Below, piece after piece: positions 26,830 through 35,256 of a DNA stretch of 64,000 bases. Made by a program: the position numbers and the translations under genes. The stretch is from an uncultured Johnsonella sp. (GTDB lineage Bacteria; Bacillota; Clostridia; Lachnospirales; Lachnospiraceae), in assembly GCA_937927235.1 (NCBI GenBank), contig CALBCM010000037.1, positions 62,001 through 126,000 of the forward strand, read 5' to 3'. The notes under the pieces were generated by a model. The model worked only from the letters and a program-made list of their open reading frames with translations, was not told where the DNA came from and ran no database searches. Position 1 is the first letter of the stretch. Every line of letters starts with the position of its first letter.

Positions 26830-28419
26830 ATGTTTACTAAATTAAAGAGAATAAAACCTCTGCTGAAGGCGACTAAAAATCAGAACTTCAGTATGCAGAG
26901 AAAGCTTATGATATACCTTATAGTGATACTCACTGCCTTTTTTTTAATACTTACGGTGGTGCTTACATTTTTCGGCATATTTTCCGATAATGATAAACAG
27001 CTTAGCAATATTATAAATGTTTATCATACTGATGTGAGTAAAAACATAAACAAATATTGCAATAATCTCTCTGCGAGAGGAATTAAGCTGGCTAAAGACT
27101 TAAGTGCCGAGTATAATGAATTAGCGGAATTAAGTGATATAGAGCTGAAGGATTTTAATGACAGCCCTTATCTGATTAAGCCGCTTGAAGAAAAATTTTA
27201 TATTCATATTAATAATGCACTGCAGAGTGTTAATTGCAGCGGAGCTTATTTCATACTTGATGCAACGGTAAATTCTCAAATTGACAGAGCTGAGGATTCA
27301 AGAAGCAGTCTGTATTTAAGATATGTCAATATCAATGTTTCAAATCCGGTAACTCCTTATATAACCTATTACAGAGGAATACCCGATATAGCGAGAGTTT
27401 ATGGAATAGAGCTTCATAACAGGTGGAATCTTGAAGCGGATATTTCGCGCATACCTGAGTTTAATAAGCTTAAGCACATGAAAAGCGAAGACCTGGCTGA
27501 TGAAACCTATATTTGGAGCAAAAGAATCAGTATAGCGGGAACTTGGGAAAATGCCATGATTTTGTGCGTGCCTATAAGAGATGCACGAAATAGATTTGTA
27601 GGAATGTGCGGTTTTGAGGTTTCCGAGCTTTATTTTATGCTTTTATACCCGGGCTTTAAAAGTGATTACGGCTCTATGACAACAGTACTTGCAGCTTCTG
27701 ATGGAAAGGAGCTGAATCTGTCAACGGGGCTGAAAGGGGGAGTGGAAGATACCTATCCGGTTGCGGGCGAAAAATTTAATATAATTTATAAAAAATACTT
27801 AAATATTTATAAAAATGAAAGCTCTTATGATACCTCTTATGTAGGAATACAGAAGCTTCTTGATATTTCCGAATATGATAAATGGTATTCAGTAACACTG
27901 CTTCCGATAGATAATTATAATTCATATATTTTTTTAAGAAGAATAAAATTGGCAGCAGTGGGTATAATCACGTTAATTGTGGTTGCGGTGCTGTCTGCCT
28001 ATATGTCAAACCGCTTTGTAGCACCTATTGTGGATAATTTGCAGCTGCTTCGGGAAGAAAGTGCGGCTTCAAGGAATTCGGGAAGGAAATCTGGCATACT
28101 TGAGATAGACGAGCTGGTAAACTTTTTAAATCTAAAATCTCAAAACTCAGATGAAAAGCTTCCTCCCAAGCTTGAAAAGGTGGTAGATAAATTTATAGAA
28201 AAACTGAAGGATTTAAGTCCGCAGGAAAGGATTATATTTAACTATTATATAGAGGGGCATGATATGGAAAGTCTTCCGGGACTTACCTATATAAGTCTTG
28301 AAACGATAAAGAAGCATAATTTGAATATCTATAAAAAGCTTGGAATAAATTCCTTAGACGAGCTTATAATTTATATAGATTTATTAAAAAGATGTTCAAG
28401 AATCAATGAGCTTTATTAA
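26830..28419 (+). CDS. Membrane-anchored sensor with cytoplasmic LuxR-type HTH
   Basis: 529 aa. A first membrane helix (about residues 30-52), an outside domain of about 320 residues (Cache-like in length and position, with KLHRW-free aromatic-rich segments such as PYITYYRGIPDIARVYG), a second membrane helix (about 376-396), then a cytoplasmic linker and a GerE/LuxR-type helix-turn-helix at about 465-525 (LSPQERIIFNYYIEG, LETIKKHNLNIYKKLG). There is no receiver or kinase domain, so it looks like a one-component, membrane-tethered regulator. It starts 17 bases after the solute-binding lipoprotein and ends at a strong terminator. The recognition helix differs from typical LuxR (an extra LPGL before YISLETIKK), so DNA binding is likely but not certain; a protein-docking role is the alternative. 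Confidence 0.8.
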   Translation: MFTKLKRIKPLLKATKNQNFSMQRKLMIYLIVILTAFFLILTVVLTFFGIFSDNDKQLSNIINVYHTDVSKNINKYCNNLSARGIKLAKDLSAEYNELAELSDIELKDFNDSPYLIKPLEEKFYIHINNALQSVNCSGAYFILDATVNSQIDRAEDSRSSLYLRYVNINVSNPVTPYITYYRGIPDIARVYGIELHNRWNLEADISRIPEFNKLKHMKSEDLADETYIWSKRISIAGTWENAMILCVPIRDARNRFVGMCGFEVSELYFMLLYPGFKSDYGSMTTVLAASDGKELNLSTGLKGGVEDTYPVAGEKFNIIYKKYLNIYKNESSYDTSYVGIQKLLDISEYDKWYSVTLLPIDNYNSYIFLRRIKLAAVGIITLIVVAVLSAYMSNRFVAPIVDNLQLLREESAASRNSGRKSGILEIDELVNFLNLKSQNSDEKLPPKLEKVVDKFIEKLKDLSPQERIIFNYYIEGHDMESLPGLTYISLETIKKHNLNIYKKLGINSLDELIIYIDLLKRCSRINELY

Positions 28420-28435
28420 AGAAATATAATTGAAT

Positions 28436-28465
28436 CCTACCCAGATGGGTAGGGTTATTTTTTTA
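28436..28465 (+). terminator. Terminator after the tethered LuxR gene
   Basis: Perfect 7-bp stem CCTACCC / GGGTAGG with a 4-base loop and a T-rich run (TTATTTTTTT) directly after it. Confidence 0.88.
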
Positions 28466-28501
28466 TATAAAAATTATAATTAAGTCAAAAGGAGGTATAG
28501 T

Positions 28502-28879
28502 ATGCAGAGGATTGTTTTACTGATGAAACAGAGGATTTTTGCAGATGTAATTATGAAGTATGCCATTACTTCAGACAATCCTGAGATATATTATAATAAT
28601 AATTACTCGAATGCGGCGGATATTGTTAAAACATCTCAGGCAGAAGGGCTGATAATTGGAGTAGAAGAAAATGGAAAATATAATGTAGACTATTGCCTAA
28701 GCTTGTGTAAATTAATAAGAAATGAAGATTATAACTGCAAGCTGCTTTTAATCTGCCCTGAAAGTAAAAACGAGGTTATAGAGAAAACTATCTTGGCAAA
28801 ATCAAACAAGGTAATAGATGATTTTGTGTTTTATGAAAGCAGTATAAAATATCTGTTTGCTGTAATTGATGCATTATAA
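28502..28879 (+). CDS. Small pseudo-receiver protein A (no phosphoacceptor)
   Basis: 125 aa, single domain. It aligns end to end with the 131-aa protein at 33462-33857 and, more weakly, with the receiver domain of the response regulator at 32820: start MQRIVLLMKQ against MIRVLIVDDH, and end DDFVFYESS against DAFIYKSSS. The residues needed for phosphorylation are gone: the acidic pair at 8-9 is Met-Lys, the acceptor Asp is Gly53, and the conserved Lys is Glu112. It therefore looks like a CheY-fold protein that binds partners without being phosphorylated. A very good ribosome site (AAAAGGAGG) precedes the ATG. It lies alone between a terminator and a promoter. No known family is recognised. Confidence 0.75.
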   Translation: MQRIVLLMKQRIFADVIMKYAITSDNPEIYYNNNYSNAADIVKTSQAEGLIIGVEENGKYNVDYCLSLCKLIRNEDYNCKLLLICPESKNEVIEKTILAKSNKVIDDFVFYESSIKYLFAVIDAL

Positions 28880-28881
28880 TA

Positions 28882-28911
28882 TAGACATATTGTTTAAAAA
28901 TATTGTATACT
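28882..28911 (+). promoter_or_regulatory. Putative promoter of the sensor/kinase/regulator operon
   Basis: TAGACA, 18-base spacer, TATACT, 58 bases before the start of the 815-aa sensor gene. Confidence 0.55.
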
Positions 28912-28969
28912 AATCATATAAATACATGGTTTTTCAAATAAATTAGTTAAGAGGTATACAGGATATTTT

Positions 28970-31417
28970 ATGAAAGTTATATATACTATTTTGCTGGTGA
29001 TAGCTTTGGGTATGATACTGCCGGACTGTACTTGTAAGAACTGCTATGCTTCACAGCCGGTTGTACCCATACTTAAAGCTGATTCAATCCTGCTTTATAA
29101 TGACAGTGATGGTACTTATGCTCAGATATTGTCAAAGCATTATAAAGATAAGATGATTATAAGAAGCAATGCGGAAATAATAAGCTTTTTGTCCCTGCAC
29201 GGTGAGGAGGGAACAATAATTGAAAGCTTTTCAGACAGTGCTTTCAGAATACGTAATTCGGGTGTAAAGGCGGCTTATCGAGCCGATTATCTGGCTACTC
29301 CTGTCATAGCAGTTGATAAATCAAAAACTCGGCTCCCTATAACTTCCTGGAGAGATTTGGACGGTATAGATGAATATGTTTTTATAGATGAACTCTATAT
29401 AGATTATATACTTGCAGCAGCTTCTTACGGACTGGAAGGTAAAAATTATACTCTTAATGAAATACTCAGAATACTTAAGCATATAAAAAAGAGAGGAAGG
29501 CTGGTACAAAATAAAAATAAAGCAAGTATCCTGTTATGCTTTGATTATCAGGCGGTACATATGAAACATACGGGGCGGGATGTAAATATAGTCATTCCCT
29601 CAGAGGGGACTATAAGCTATGAGAGAGGACTGCTGGGAAGCGAAAAGGAGCTCAATATAGATACTAAAGAGCTTAAAAAAGACCTGTATAATGCAGGCTT
29701 TCGACTGACTGACAAGGGAGCGGACTATACTCCTGATGCAGGCAGTTACAGTACGGCTTATATTCTGCCTGAAGATGAGGGACTCAGGATGGCTGCACAA
29801 AGCAGCTTTAAAAGATTTAAAAGGGAAGTCCTTGGTGAGAAGCTGCTGGCTTCAGCAGACGGAATTGAGCAGCAGGAGCTTGCCTTTATATATATAACTG
29901 CAGTAATACTGTGGATAGGCTATGCAGTCAAAAGAGTAATGCGGCTGGATATAAGGAAAGCAATTTTTATGATAGGGGGGATGCTTGCAGCTTGGGGAAT
30001 GATAAGATTTTTAAAATATCAGGTAAATCCGAAGCTTGTTTTTGCAAGATATCTTTGGTTTTCATATTATATATTTATGCTTGCAATTCCAAGCACACTG
30101 CTTTGGATAGGCTGCAGAATACGCCATGATGAAAATATTAAAAGAGTGGATTCATGGTTTTATATTATAATGCTGCTGGATGTGCTGCTGCTGACTGTGG
30201 TATTTACAAATGATCTGCATCATTCAGTCTTTAAATACAGCGACCCGGATGTTGCCTATACTAAAAATTATACCTATAATATAATGTACTATATAATTAT
30301 GCTCTATATATTTTTTAAAATCCTTCTTGCGGTAATAATATTTAATAAAGCCTCGTCCAGTAATTTAAATCGTCTTAATGTAACGCCGGTAATCCTGATA
30401 ATAGTTTTCCTTGCAGCCTATGCCATAGCCTATATAGGAAGAATAGATATAGTTTTTAATACAGATATAACTATTGTAGTAGGTGCTATAGGAATTTTAA
30501 GCTTTGAGCTTATAGTGCATACCGGTATGATACCTATGAATTCGGATTATGAGAGGCTGATTAAAAATTCAACTATGAATATAGCCATATTTGATTTATA
30601 CTCCGAATGTGTACTGAGCTCGAGTGGAAAATATATAAATCAGGAAGACCTGTTTATAAGGAAAAAAACAATAAGCGGCGGAAGTGTAATCTGGGAGGAA
30701 GATATAGGCAATATTAGGGCGCTGAAAAGAAATCTTGAGAGGGCGGCATATATGATAGATATTGCAAACTCCATGCTGACTGAGGAAGAAATTATACTGA
30801 AAAGATCTGAAACAATGAGAGTAAGAAACGAACTTTTAAATAAATTAAATTTTGAATTGTTTCAGATGAAGGAAGTCTTTACAGATATGCTTGCAAGGTA
30901 CAGACAGTCGGCAGATCCCAAGCTGCTTGCTCAAATCATGCTTCTGCTCTGTTATATAAAAAGGCGCTGCAATCTGTTTTTTAGAAAAAATGATGATACC
31001 AAACTTTCATGCAGAGAGTGTGCCATTTATATGGATGAGCTTGCACAGCTTGCCGCCTATGCCGATTCCAACTGTATACTTGTTTCAGAAACTGAAAAAT
31101 ATTACAGCGGTGAGCTTATAAATTTTCTTTATGATTTTTACTATACCGTGATAGCTCATTGTGTAAGGCACAATATAAACGGTATGTTCAGGCTGAGTTC
31201 TGAAAACTCAGACTGCAGCTTAAGCTCCATTCTTACAGGGAGCATAAATTTAGATAATATACCAGAGAGAATGAGGGAGTTCGTTAAGGCTTATGGGGGA
31301 AGACTGGTGATAAGCAGCATGGGTAAATCTCATGTATTGACATTAAGCTTTTCAGATTTTGAGAATAAAAATGAAATCGGCTCAGGAAGCTGTTATTTTG
31401 AAGCTGAGGTGGATTGA
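28970..31417 (+). CDS. Substrate-binding/multi-TM sensor with a degenerate kinase tail
   Basis: 815 aa. Signal peptide (1-28), then an outside domain (about 30-290) resembling a type 2 substrate-binding protein (ATPVIAVDKSKTRLPITSWRDLD, a common binding-protein block), then seven to eight membrane helices (about 300-525), a linker, and a cytoplasmic C-terminus (about 540-815). The latter has a helical DHp-like stretch and an ATPase-like end (DFYYTVIAHCVRHNI). The usual N-box asparagine and the glycine-rich boxes are missing and no H-box His is evident, so it appears to be a pseudokinase. Its stop overlaps the start of the next gene, a complete histidine kinase, by ATGA. It probably binds a ligand outside and controls that kinase. 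Overall family not recognised. Confidence 0.8.
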   Translation: MKVIYTILLVIALGMILPDCTCKNCYASQPVVPILKADSILLYNDSDGTYAQILSKHYKDKMIIRSNAEIISFLSLHGEEGTIIESFSDSAFRIRNSGVKAAYRADYLATPVIAVDKSKTRLPITSWRDLDGIDEYVFIDELYIDYILAAASYGLEGKNYTLNEILRILKHIKKRGRLVQNKNKASILLCFDYQAVHMKHTGRDVNIVIPSEGTISYERGLLGSEKELNIDTKELKKDLYNAGFRLTDKGADYTPDAGSYSTAYILPEDEGLRMAAQSSFKRFKREVLGEKLLASADGIEQQELAFIYITAVILWIGYAVKRVMRLDIRKAIFMIGGMLAAWGMIRFLKYQVNPKLVFARYLWFSYYIFMLAIPSTLLWIGCRIRHDENIKRVDSWFYIIMLLDVLLLTVVFTNDLHHSVFKYSDPDVAYTKNYTYNIMYYIIMLYIFFKILLAVIIFNKASSSNLNRLNVTPVILIIVFLAAYAIAYIGRIDIVFNTDITIVVGAIGILSFELIVHTGMIPMNSDYERLIKNSTMNIAIFDLYSECVLSSSGKYINQEDLFIRKKTISGGSVIWEEDIGNIRALKRNLERAAYMIDIANSMLTEEEIILKRSETMRVRNELLNKLNFELFQMKEVFTDMLARYRQSADPKLLAQIMLLLCYIKRRCNLFFRKNDDTKLSCRECAIYMDELAQLAAYADSNCILVSETEKYYSGELINFLYDFYYTVIAHCVRHNINGMFRLSSENSDCSLSSILTGSINLDNIPERMREFVKAYGGRLVISSMGKSHVLTLSFSDFENKNEIGSGSCYFEAEVD

Positions 31418-32823
31418 TGATATATTTTTACATGCTGCCTAATTCATTCAGAAGTGCGGTGGCAATGCTGGCGTCGGTGGCAGTGATAGCTCAGGTTTGG
31501 GTAATCAATCTTGTATTGTATAAATACCTGGACAAAGTAAAGAGAGTAAAAGAGCTGGTATTTGAGACAGCAGTGCTTGCCAATATATTTATACTGACGC
31601 TCAGACTTGCGCAGGTGCAGTTTTTTTCACTTTACGGCAGGGTGGCAGGGCAGGATTTTTATAAGCTAAGATATTTAATGACTGCTATTTTTATACTGCA
31701 GGTATTCATTCTGAGAGAAAGAAGCTCTGTCAATACTTCGGTGCTGACAGCCTGTTTTGCGAGTCTGCCCCTGGTTGAAAGGCAGCTTGGACAAATTTAT
31801 GTGGCTGTCTTTATATTGACAATAATACTGTTCATCATGCGCAGCCTTTATCTGATAAGGCTTAAATTAAACAAATTTAAGACTGAGCTTTCATTTTATT
31901 CGGTTAAGGAAGCGGTGGATAAGCTTGATACCGCACTGATGTTTATGAATAAGGGAGGGCATGTAGTGCTGATAAACCGTAAGATGGAAGAATTGATGTA
32001 CAGGCTTTGCAAGAAGTATTTCAGGAATGGCATTGATTTTATAAAAGCTCTTGAAAGCAGAGCTTCGGATGAGGAAGTGGAGGTAATTGAATATGATGAG
32101 CTCAGGTTTTATAAGCTTGATGATGAAAGCGTATGGAGGTTTAATCAGGAGTATATCAGAGAAATAGGATGCATACAGGCGACAGGTATTGAGATGAGCA
32201 GGGAGTGGGAGTATATAGATGAATTAAAAAATAAAAATGAGATACTCGAAAGGCGTAGGCAGGATATAAGATATAAGCTTGAAAATGTAAAGCTTATCTG
32301 TGAAAGAGAGGAAAATATACGTGCCAGAGCTAGAATCCATGACGTGCTTGGACAGAGGATAAGCTTTTTACTGCAAAGTCTCAGGAGCGGTAAAGCTATA
32401 GCAGCTTCTGATTTTGATACAGTTGACAGTCTGATTGAGGATGCCATAGTTAAAGAGCATAAAAACATTTCCGATGAGCTTGAGATACTTAAAACTACAG
32501 TGTCTGACATGGGTGTAGGGCTGGATATATCGGGAGAGGCTCCCAAGGAGAAAGAAACGGCAATGATATTTATGGATATAATTGCAGAAGGAGTGAGCAA
32601 TGCTATAAGACATGGACTTGCAGATACGATTAAGATTATTTTTGAAAATACTGAAAATCACTATGGACTGAAAATCGTTAACAACGGCTTTGACAGCGGA
32701 AGCAAAAGAGAAGGACAGGGCATAAGTTCGATGAGAAAAAAGATAGAGGCTTTAGGTGGAGAATTTAATATAAAGCATTCTCCGTTTTGTATTAATATAA
32801 GCGTTCCAAGGAGAATATTATGA
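31414..32823 (+). CDS. Sensor histidine kinase (NarL/DesK-type HisKA_3)
   Basis: 469 aa. About five or six membrane helices (residues 10-155), a PAS-like region (about 165-255, starting VDKLDTALMFMNKGGHVVLINR), a coiled coil (about 265-305), then the dimerisation/phosphoacceptor motif RARARIHDVLGQRI with the His at about 309, and an ATPase domain with N-box EGVSNAIRHG (about 392-401) and G-box GQGISSMRKKIEALGG. It is thus complete, unlike its upstream neighbour. It overlaps that gene and the response regulator by 4 bases each (ATGA), so the three proteins are made in a coupled way and surely work together. The signal is unknown. Confidence 0.93.
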   Translation: MMIYFYMLPNSFRSAVAMLASVAVIAQVWVINLVLYKYLDKVKRVKELVFETAVLANIFILTLRLAQVQFFSLYGRVAGQDFYKLRYLMTAIFILQVFILRERSSVNTSVLTACFASLPLVERQLGQIYVAVFILTIILFIMRSLYLIRLKLNKFKTELSFYSVKEAVDKLDTALMFMNKGGHVVLINRKMEELMYRLCKKYFRNGIDFIKALESRASDEEVEVIEYDELRFYKLDDESVWRFNQEYIREIGCIQATGIEMSREWEYIDELKNKNEILERRRQDIRYKLENVKLICEREENIRARARIHDVLGQRISFLLQSLRSGKAIAASDFDTVDSLIEDAIVKEHKNISDELEILKTTVSDMGVGLDISGEAPKEKETAMIFMDIIAEGVSNAIRHGLADTIKIIFENTENHYGLKIVNNGFDSGSKREGQGISSMRKKIEALGGEFNIKHSPFCINISVPRRIL

Positions 32824-33440
32824 TAAGAGTATTGATAGTGGATGACCATACCGCACTTTGCACTTTATTTAAAAATGCATTTGGAGAACATGAAGACTTT
32901 ACAGTGATAGGGGAATTAAGTGATGCCAATCTTGCCTATTCTTTTTGCAAATATAAAATTCCCGACCTTATCCTTATGGATGTATGTGCTGACGGAAAGG
33001 CACTTGGTCTTTATGCTGCAAGAGATATAAAAAAATCTTTTCCAAAAGTAAAAATTATAATGATGTCAGGCTTTGATGAAATATCTTTTGTACCGAGGGC
33101 AAAGGCACTTGGAGCAGATGCCTTTATCTATAAAAGCAGCAGTCTGGACTATTTTCTGGAAACGGCAAGTAAGGTTATGAAGGGAGAAAAGATATTTCCG
33201 GCACCTAAAAAGATAGAGATGCCCATAGAAGGAGAGGTTCCCTTTACCAATAAGGAAATGATGATACTCAGGCTTTTATGTCAATGCAAAAACAGAAAGG
33301 ACATAGCTAAGGAGCTTAACATAAGTGAAAATACTGTAAAATATCATATTATGAATATGCTCAGTAAAACCGGCTTTGAAACAGCGGCGGAGCTTGCTAT
33401 ATTTACAGTGTCGGGAGGCTGGATAAACCCAAGATTTTAA
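32820..33440 (+). CDS. NarL/FixJ-family response regulator
   Basis: 206 aa. A receiver domain (1-125) has all phosphorylation residues: Asp8-Asp9, acceptor Asp54 in LILMDV, Ser84 and Lys105 in FIYKSSS. A LuxR-type HTH follows (about 143-200: FTNKEMMILRLLCQCKNRKDIAKELNIS and ENTVKYHIMNMLSKTGF). It overlaps the kinase gene by ATGA and is its partner. Likely targets are the promoters in this neighbourhood, but no operator is identified. Confidence 0.94.
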   Translation: MIRVLIVDDHTALCTLFKNAFGEHEDFTVIGELSDANLAYSFCKYKIPDLILMDVCADGKALGLYAARDIKKSFPKVKIIMMSGFDEISFVPRAKALGADAFIYKSSSLDYFLETASKVMKGEKIFPAPKKIEMPIEGEVPFTNKEMMILRLLCQCKNRKDIAKELNISENTVKYHIMNMLSKTGFETAAELAIFTVSGGWINPRF

Positions 33441-33461
33441 TAAACCTGAAAGGGGGTTTTT

Positions 33462-33857
33462 ATGTACAGAATATTACTTGTTATGGAAGAAAGATTATTC
33501 GCTCAGAGTCTGAAAAGGAACTTTGAGGAGAATGGACTGTTTGAGTGCTTTATAGAAAATAAATATGATAATGTGAATTTATCTGCAACGATGCATAAAG
33601 TGGATATAGTGCTTATAGGTATTGTATTAAAATATGAAAGCTTAAAAGATAGAACAGATAATATCTCATATAAACTTGATAATATTCTGAACAGTATTAA
33701 AGACAGTAACTATAAAAAGATGATTTTGTGTTCAGGAGAAGATAATAAAAGCAGGAAGCTTGTAGTTAAGCTCAAAAAATCGGGATTGATAGGTGATTTC
33801 ATATTTTATGACAGCAGTCTTGAATATATGAAGTCCAAGCTTAGAGCTATAGCCTAA
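33462..33857 (+). CDS. Small pseudo-receiver protein B (paralogue of 28502-28879)
   Basis: 131 aa. Like its paralogue it has the outline of a receiver domain (MYRILLVMEERLFAQ at the start, GDFIFYDSSLEYM near the end) but lacks the phosphorylation set: Met8-Glu9 for the acidic pair, Gly53 for the acceptor Asp, Asp117 for the Lys. The C-terminal F-x-(F/Y)-x-SS-x-x-Y block is shared by both small proteins and the response regulator next door, which suggests both arose from such a receiver. It follows the response regulator by 21 bases, with AAAGGGGG as ribosome site. A role as phosphorylation-independent modulator of the kinase or regulator is inferred. Confidence 0.75.
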   Translation: MYRILLVMEERLFAQSLKRNFEENGLFECFIENKYDNVNLSATMHKVDIVLIGIVLKYESLKDRTDNISYKLDNILNSIKDSNYKKMILCSGEDNKSRKLVVKLKKSGLIGDFIFYDSSLEYMKSKLRAIA

Positions 33858-33875
33858 TGGGGCTGTCCTTATGAA

Positions 33876-33904
33876 TAGACAATTTATAAAAAAAGTCCTA
33901 TAAT
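33876..33904 (+). promoter_or_regulatory. Putative sigma-A promoter of the zinc-ribbon (YdjG-like) gene
   Basis: TAGACA, 17-base spacer, perfect TATAAT, 48 bases before the start codon at 33953. Confidence 0.65.
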
Positions 33905-33952
33905 CAGTTAAAATATGATAAAATAATATTTAATATTTAAGGAGGTAGACTT

Positions 33953-35104
33953 ATGAGTGACGAGTATTATAAGGGTGACCCGAGCCAAGAGTCCATACAG
34001 GTGGATACTAAAAGTGAAACTGATAAGAAATGTCCAAGCTGCGGCGGAGTAATGGATTTTGACCCTGCAAGCGGCGGGCTGGCATGTCCGTTCTGCGGCT
34101 TTAAGCAGGAAATAGCGGTGGCTGACAGAAATTTTACTGCGGTAGAGCTTGATTTTAATTCGGCAGAGGACGAGGAAAACTGCGACTGGGGAACCACTAC
34201 CAAAACGGTAATATGTAAATCCTGCGGAGCAGCCACTGTATATGAGCAAAAGCAAATTGCAAATGAATGTCCCTACTGCGGTTCAAACCAGGTAATGGAG
34301 GAAGCTTCAGGCAATGTTATGGCTCCGGGCGGAGTAGTGTTATTTAAGATTAATATGCAGACCGCAGCGGAAAGATTTAAAAAATGGATAGGCGGCAAGT
34401 TTTTCTGCCCCAAGCCGGCAAAGGAAAGTGCAAAGCCGGAAGCGTTCCACGGCTTGTATGTGCCCTTCTGGACCTTTGATACCGATACGGAGAGCCGCTA
34501 TAACGGAGAGTACGGTATTGACAGCAGCTACAAGGATAAAGACGGCAATACGAAAACCAGGACCGACTGGTATAGAGTTTCGGGCAGGTATTCTGAAAGC
34601 TTTGACGATGTGCTGGTCTGCGGCTCCTCCGAGCAGAAGGAAGCTATGATAGGAGCGCTTGAGCCCTTTGATACCAAGCAGGTGGTGCAGTATAAGCCCG
34701 AATATATGGCAGGTTTTTCTGCGGAAAGATATACAGTGAAGATGAAAAATGCCTGGGAAAAGGCTAAAGAGAAAATAAAAAGAATTCTCAGGGGAAATGT
34801 GGAAAGCAAGGTAAGAACCGAAAAATCGGCTGATTCGGTAAGGAATATGAATATTAATACGGAGTTTAATAATATTACCTATAAATATCTGCTTCTGCCT
34901 ATTTGGATTTCTTCATTTAAATATAATAACAAGGTGTATAACTTCATGGTCAACGGTCAAACCGGAAAAGTAAGCGGTAATACTCCTATTTCCTGGATTA
35001 AGGTGGCAATTACGGTGATTGTGGTAATAGCTGCTATAGCAATTATAATGCACTTCTTGAATCAAGATTCAAATGCTGCGGAATATATGATTAAGAGTAT
35101 GTAA
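33953..35104 (+). CDS. Zinc-ribbon membrane protein, YdjG-like
   Basis: 383 aa. Two N-terminal zinc ribbons (CPSCGGVMDF...CPFCGF at about 25-48 and CKSCGA...CPYCGS at about 88-108), a soluble middle domain (about 120-330) and one C-terminal membrane helix (about 345-365). The layout matches YdjG of Bacillus subtilis, which together with the SPFH protein YdjI brings the PspA-family protein YdjF to the membrane. The next gene here is a YdjI-like SPFH protein, as in that operon, but no PspA homologue is in the window. The ribosome site AAGGAGG is strong. Database annotation as a replication protein, common for this family, is probably wrong. Confidence 0.82.
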   Translation: MSDEYYKGDPSQESIQVDTKSETDKKCPSCGGVMDFDPASGGLACPFCGFKQEIAVADRNFTAVELDFNSAEDEENCDWGTTTKTVICKSCGAATVYEQKQIANECPYCGSNQVMEEASGNVMAPGGVVLFKINMQTAAERFKKWIGGKFFCPKPAKESAKPEAFHGLYVPFWTFDTDTESRYNGEYGIDSSYKDKDGNTKTRTDWYRVSGRYSESFDDVLVCGSSEQKEAMIGALEPFDTKQVVQYKPEYMAGFSAERYTVKMKNAWEKAKEKIKRILRGNVESKVRTEKSADSVRNMNINTEFNNITYKYLLLPIWISSFKYNNKVYNFMVNGQTGKVSGNTPISWIKVAITVIVVIAAIAIIMHFLNQDSNAAEYMIKSM

Positions 35105-35193
35105 AATTATATTTAATACAACATTTTAACTAGGTATATAAGAAATATTTGTTTTTGTATAGCTAATATGCTATGGTAGATTATAAAAAAGTG

Positions 35194-35202
35194 TGATATA
35201 AT
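35194..35202 (+). promoter_or_regulatory. Possible extended -10 promoter of the SPFH gene
   Basis: TGA-TATAAT, extended -10 with a perfect hexamer, 54 bases before the start codon; no good -35 box. Confidence 0.4.
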
Positions 35203-35256
35203 CTGTCAAAGCTATATTTATTAAAGAAAAAGTAAACAAAATAGAAGGAGGATAAT

